Below, piece after piece: positions 63,132 to 64,000 of a stretch of 64,000 bases of DNA (its first letter is position 1; the number at the start of each line of letters is the position of its first letter). A program made the position numbers and the translations under genes. Under the pieces are notes generated by a model. The model saw only the letters and a program-made list of their open reading frames with translations, had not been told where the DNA came from and ran no database searches. Source of the DNA: Mycolicibacterium sp. HK-90 (GTDB taxonomy: Bacteria > Actinomycetota > Actinomycetes > Mycobacteriales > Mycobacteriaceae). The stretch is taken from assembly GCF_030486405.1 (NCBI RefSeq), contig NZ_CP129613.1:6324001-6388000 (forward strand), read 5' to 3'.

Positions 63132-63827
63132 ATGCCTGTCGGCGGGTGGGCCCGGCGCACCGGCAGCCGGGTAGGCATGGCAGCGGTGGCTGCTGCCGTC
63201 GCGATGTGCCCACTCGTGGCTCCCCTGTCTTCGGCCGCGCCGGACTGTCCAGACATCGAGGTCGTGTTCGCCCGCGGCACCGACGAACCCGCCGGCATCG
63301 GCAATGTCGGCAAGGCGTTCGTCGACACGCTGAAACCCATGGTCAAAGGCTCCACCGTCGGTACCTACGCGGTGCAGTACCCCGCATCGTGGGACTTCAT
63401 GAAGGCCGCGGCGGGAGCCACCGACATGAGCAAACGCATCCAGGCCACGGCGGCGCGCTGCCCCAAGACCAAGATCGTGATGGGCGGCTATTCGCAGGGC
63501 GCGGCCGTGGTCGACGTCGTGGCGACCTCCCCCGTCGGCGGCCTCGGGTACACCGCACCGTTGCCTGCCGCGGTCGTCCCGCGCATCGCGTCGGTCGTCG
63601 TCTTCGGCAACCCGTCGGCGCGCCTCGGTCAGCCCCTGACCAGGATGAGCCCGGACTTCGGCGCCAGGACCGCAGACCTGTGCAACACCAACGACCCGAT
63701 CTGTTCGCTGGGCCAGGACTGGAATGCGCACATCACCTATCCGAAATCGGGCCTGATCAAGCTCGCCGCCCAGTGGGTCACGCGTCACGTCCGGCCGCCG
63801 CCTCCAGCTCCCGCTGCTCGACGCTGA
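63132..63827 (+). CDS. Secreted cutinase-family esterase
   Basis: A 231-residue exported cutinase-like protein. A signal peptide ([20 protein letters not shown]) ends near SSAAPDCP at about residue 36. The nucleophile lies in [10 protein letters not shown], the acid in [11 protein letters not shown] and the base in [10 protein letters not shown]. Four Cys (CPDIE, RCPKTK, LCNTN, PICSL) form the two usual disulfides. Mycobacterial cutinases act as esterases or phospholipases on lipids outside the cell. GAGGAGAGG precedes the ATG at 63132. The 3' end overlaps the adenylate cyclase gene by 50 bp. Confidence 0.92.
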   Translation: MPVGGWARRTGSRVGMAAVAAAVAMCPLVAPLSSAAPDCPDIEVVFARGTDEPAGIGNVGKAFVDTLKPMVKGSTVGTYAVQYPASWDFMKAAAGATDMSKRIQATAARCPKTKIVMGGYSQGAAVVDVVATSPVGGLGYTAPLPAAVVPRIASVVVFGNPSARLGQPLTRMSPDFGARTADLCNTNDPICSLGQDWNAHITYPKSGLIKLAAQWVTRHVRPPPPAPAARR

Positions 63828-64000
63828 GAACCGGATAGAGCCGGTGGGTCCCGGGCAGACCCTTCAGTGCGACCTCGCGCGCGCCGCCCAACACGATGTC
63901 GTCGAGATGCCGGACCGCGTCTCCGACCGGCTCGCTGACCAGGATCTCGCCACCGTCGGCCTGGCCCGCGACCCGGGCCGCCATCGCGACGTCGAGCCCG
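63778..64000 (-). CDS. Adenylate/guanylate cyclase C-terminal part (5' end beyond window)
   Basis: The minus-strand frame is open at the right edge and ends at 63778. It reads [20 protein letters not shown], then [20 protein letters not shown] and [13 protein letters not shown], the final part of a class III nucleotide cyclase catalytic domain (the typical xxVAARxxxLAxxGEILVS and LKGxxGxxxLYxV). Only about 74 residues are visible, so the enzyme type and its N-terminal domains cannot be stated. It overlaps the end of the cutinase gene by 50 bp on the opposite strand. Confidence 0.78.
   Translation of the reverse strand, partial: GLDVAMAARVAGQADGGEILVSEPVGDAVRHLDDIVLGGAREVALKGLPGTHRLYPVLSVEQRELEAAAGRDA

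Overview
The window is high-GC actinobacterial DNA. It very probably comes from a fast-growing Mycobacterium (Mycolicibacterium). The evidence is the gene set: an antigen 85-type mycolyltransferase paralogue, a secreted mycobacterial haem-binding protein, a cutinase, an MmpL transporter, many FadE acyl-CoA dehydrogenases, a 13E12/HNH repeat protein with a LexA box, and an unconventional mycobacterial MTHFR beside a type II lumazine synthase. GTG starts, ATGA overlaps and short or absent leaders are common. I saw no rRNA, tRNA, CRISPR array, insertion sequence, integrase or phage module. The species is inference.

Layout. 1-5.9 kb: a four-gene minus-strand lipid or steroid side-chain operon (SDR, two-domain FadE, thiolase-like protein, DUF35 protein) divergent from a TetR gene, with a perfect operator between them; a small secreted protein lies downstream and runs off the left edge. 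5.9-10.4 kb: a GNAT with a GyrA-like N-terminus, then a metal/haem membrane cluster (His-rich membrane protein, PepSY protein, PCuAC copper chaperone lipoprotein, Tat-exported DyP peroxidase). 10.4-13.3 kb: ArsR-SRPBCC and nitrobindin-serine hydrolase pairs. 13.3-18.8 kb: F420/FMN-binding protein, carboxyltransferase, GNAT, DUF4383 protein, haem-binding protein and a divergent SDR/LysR pair. 18.8-25.6 kb: CocE hydrolase, methyltransferase, AraC, the antigen 85-like protein with a long elastin-like tail, secreted cupin and flavoprotein.

25.6-39.3 kb: SUKH protein, a FadE heterodimer pair, alpha/beta hydrolase, HrpA helicase, a FadE5-type dehydrogenase, then an IclR-controlled catabolic cluster (FAH hydrolase, alcohol dehydrogenase, SnoaL-like protein, SDR). 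39.3-39.7 kb is a deletion scar with the 3' stub of a cytochrome P450 abutting another gene stub. 39.7-46.7 kb: SRPBCC protein, 13E12/HNH gene under a LexA-type box, MTHFR, alpha/beta hydrolase, RibH2, an FprA-type reductase behind an IdeR-type iron box, and an HSL-family esterase. 46.7-51 kb: AraC, STAS protein, two TetRs, a gene behind a Zur-type zinc box and a secreted protein.

51-56 kb is a six-gene MoxR/DUF58/von Willebrand operon. 56-60 kb holds a VOC protein and an MmpL transporter divergent from a TetR, with a duplicated palindromic operator. 60-64 kb: zinc alcohol dehydrogenase, flavin reductase-like protein, Nudix hydrolase, SnoaL-like protein, cutinase and the 3' end of an adenylate cyclase.

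Functionally the window is an accessory metabolism and envelope region. It has many small regulator-target pairs whose operators can be read in the sequence (TetR, ArsR, IclR, LysR types) and three sites that look like global controls: iron (IdeR), zinc (Zur) and DNA damage (LexA).
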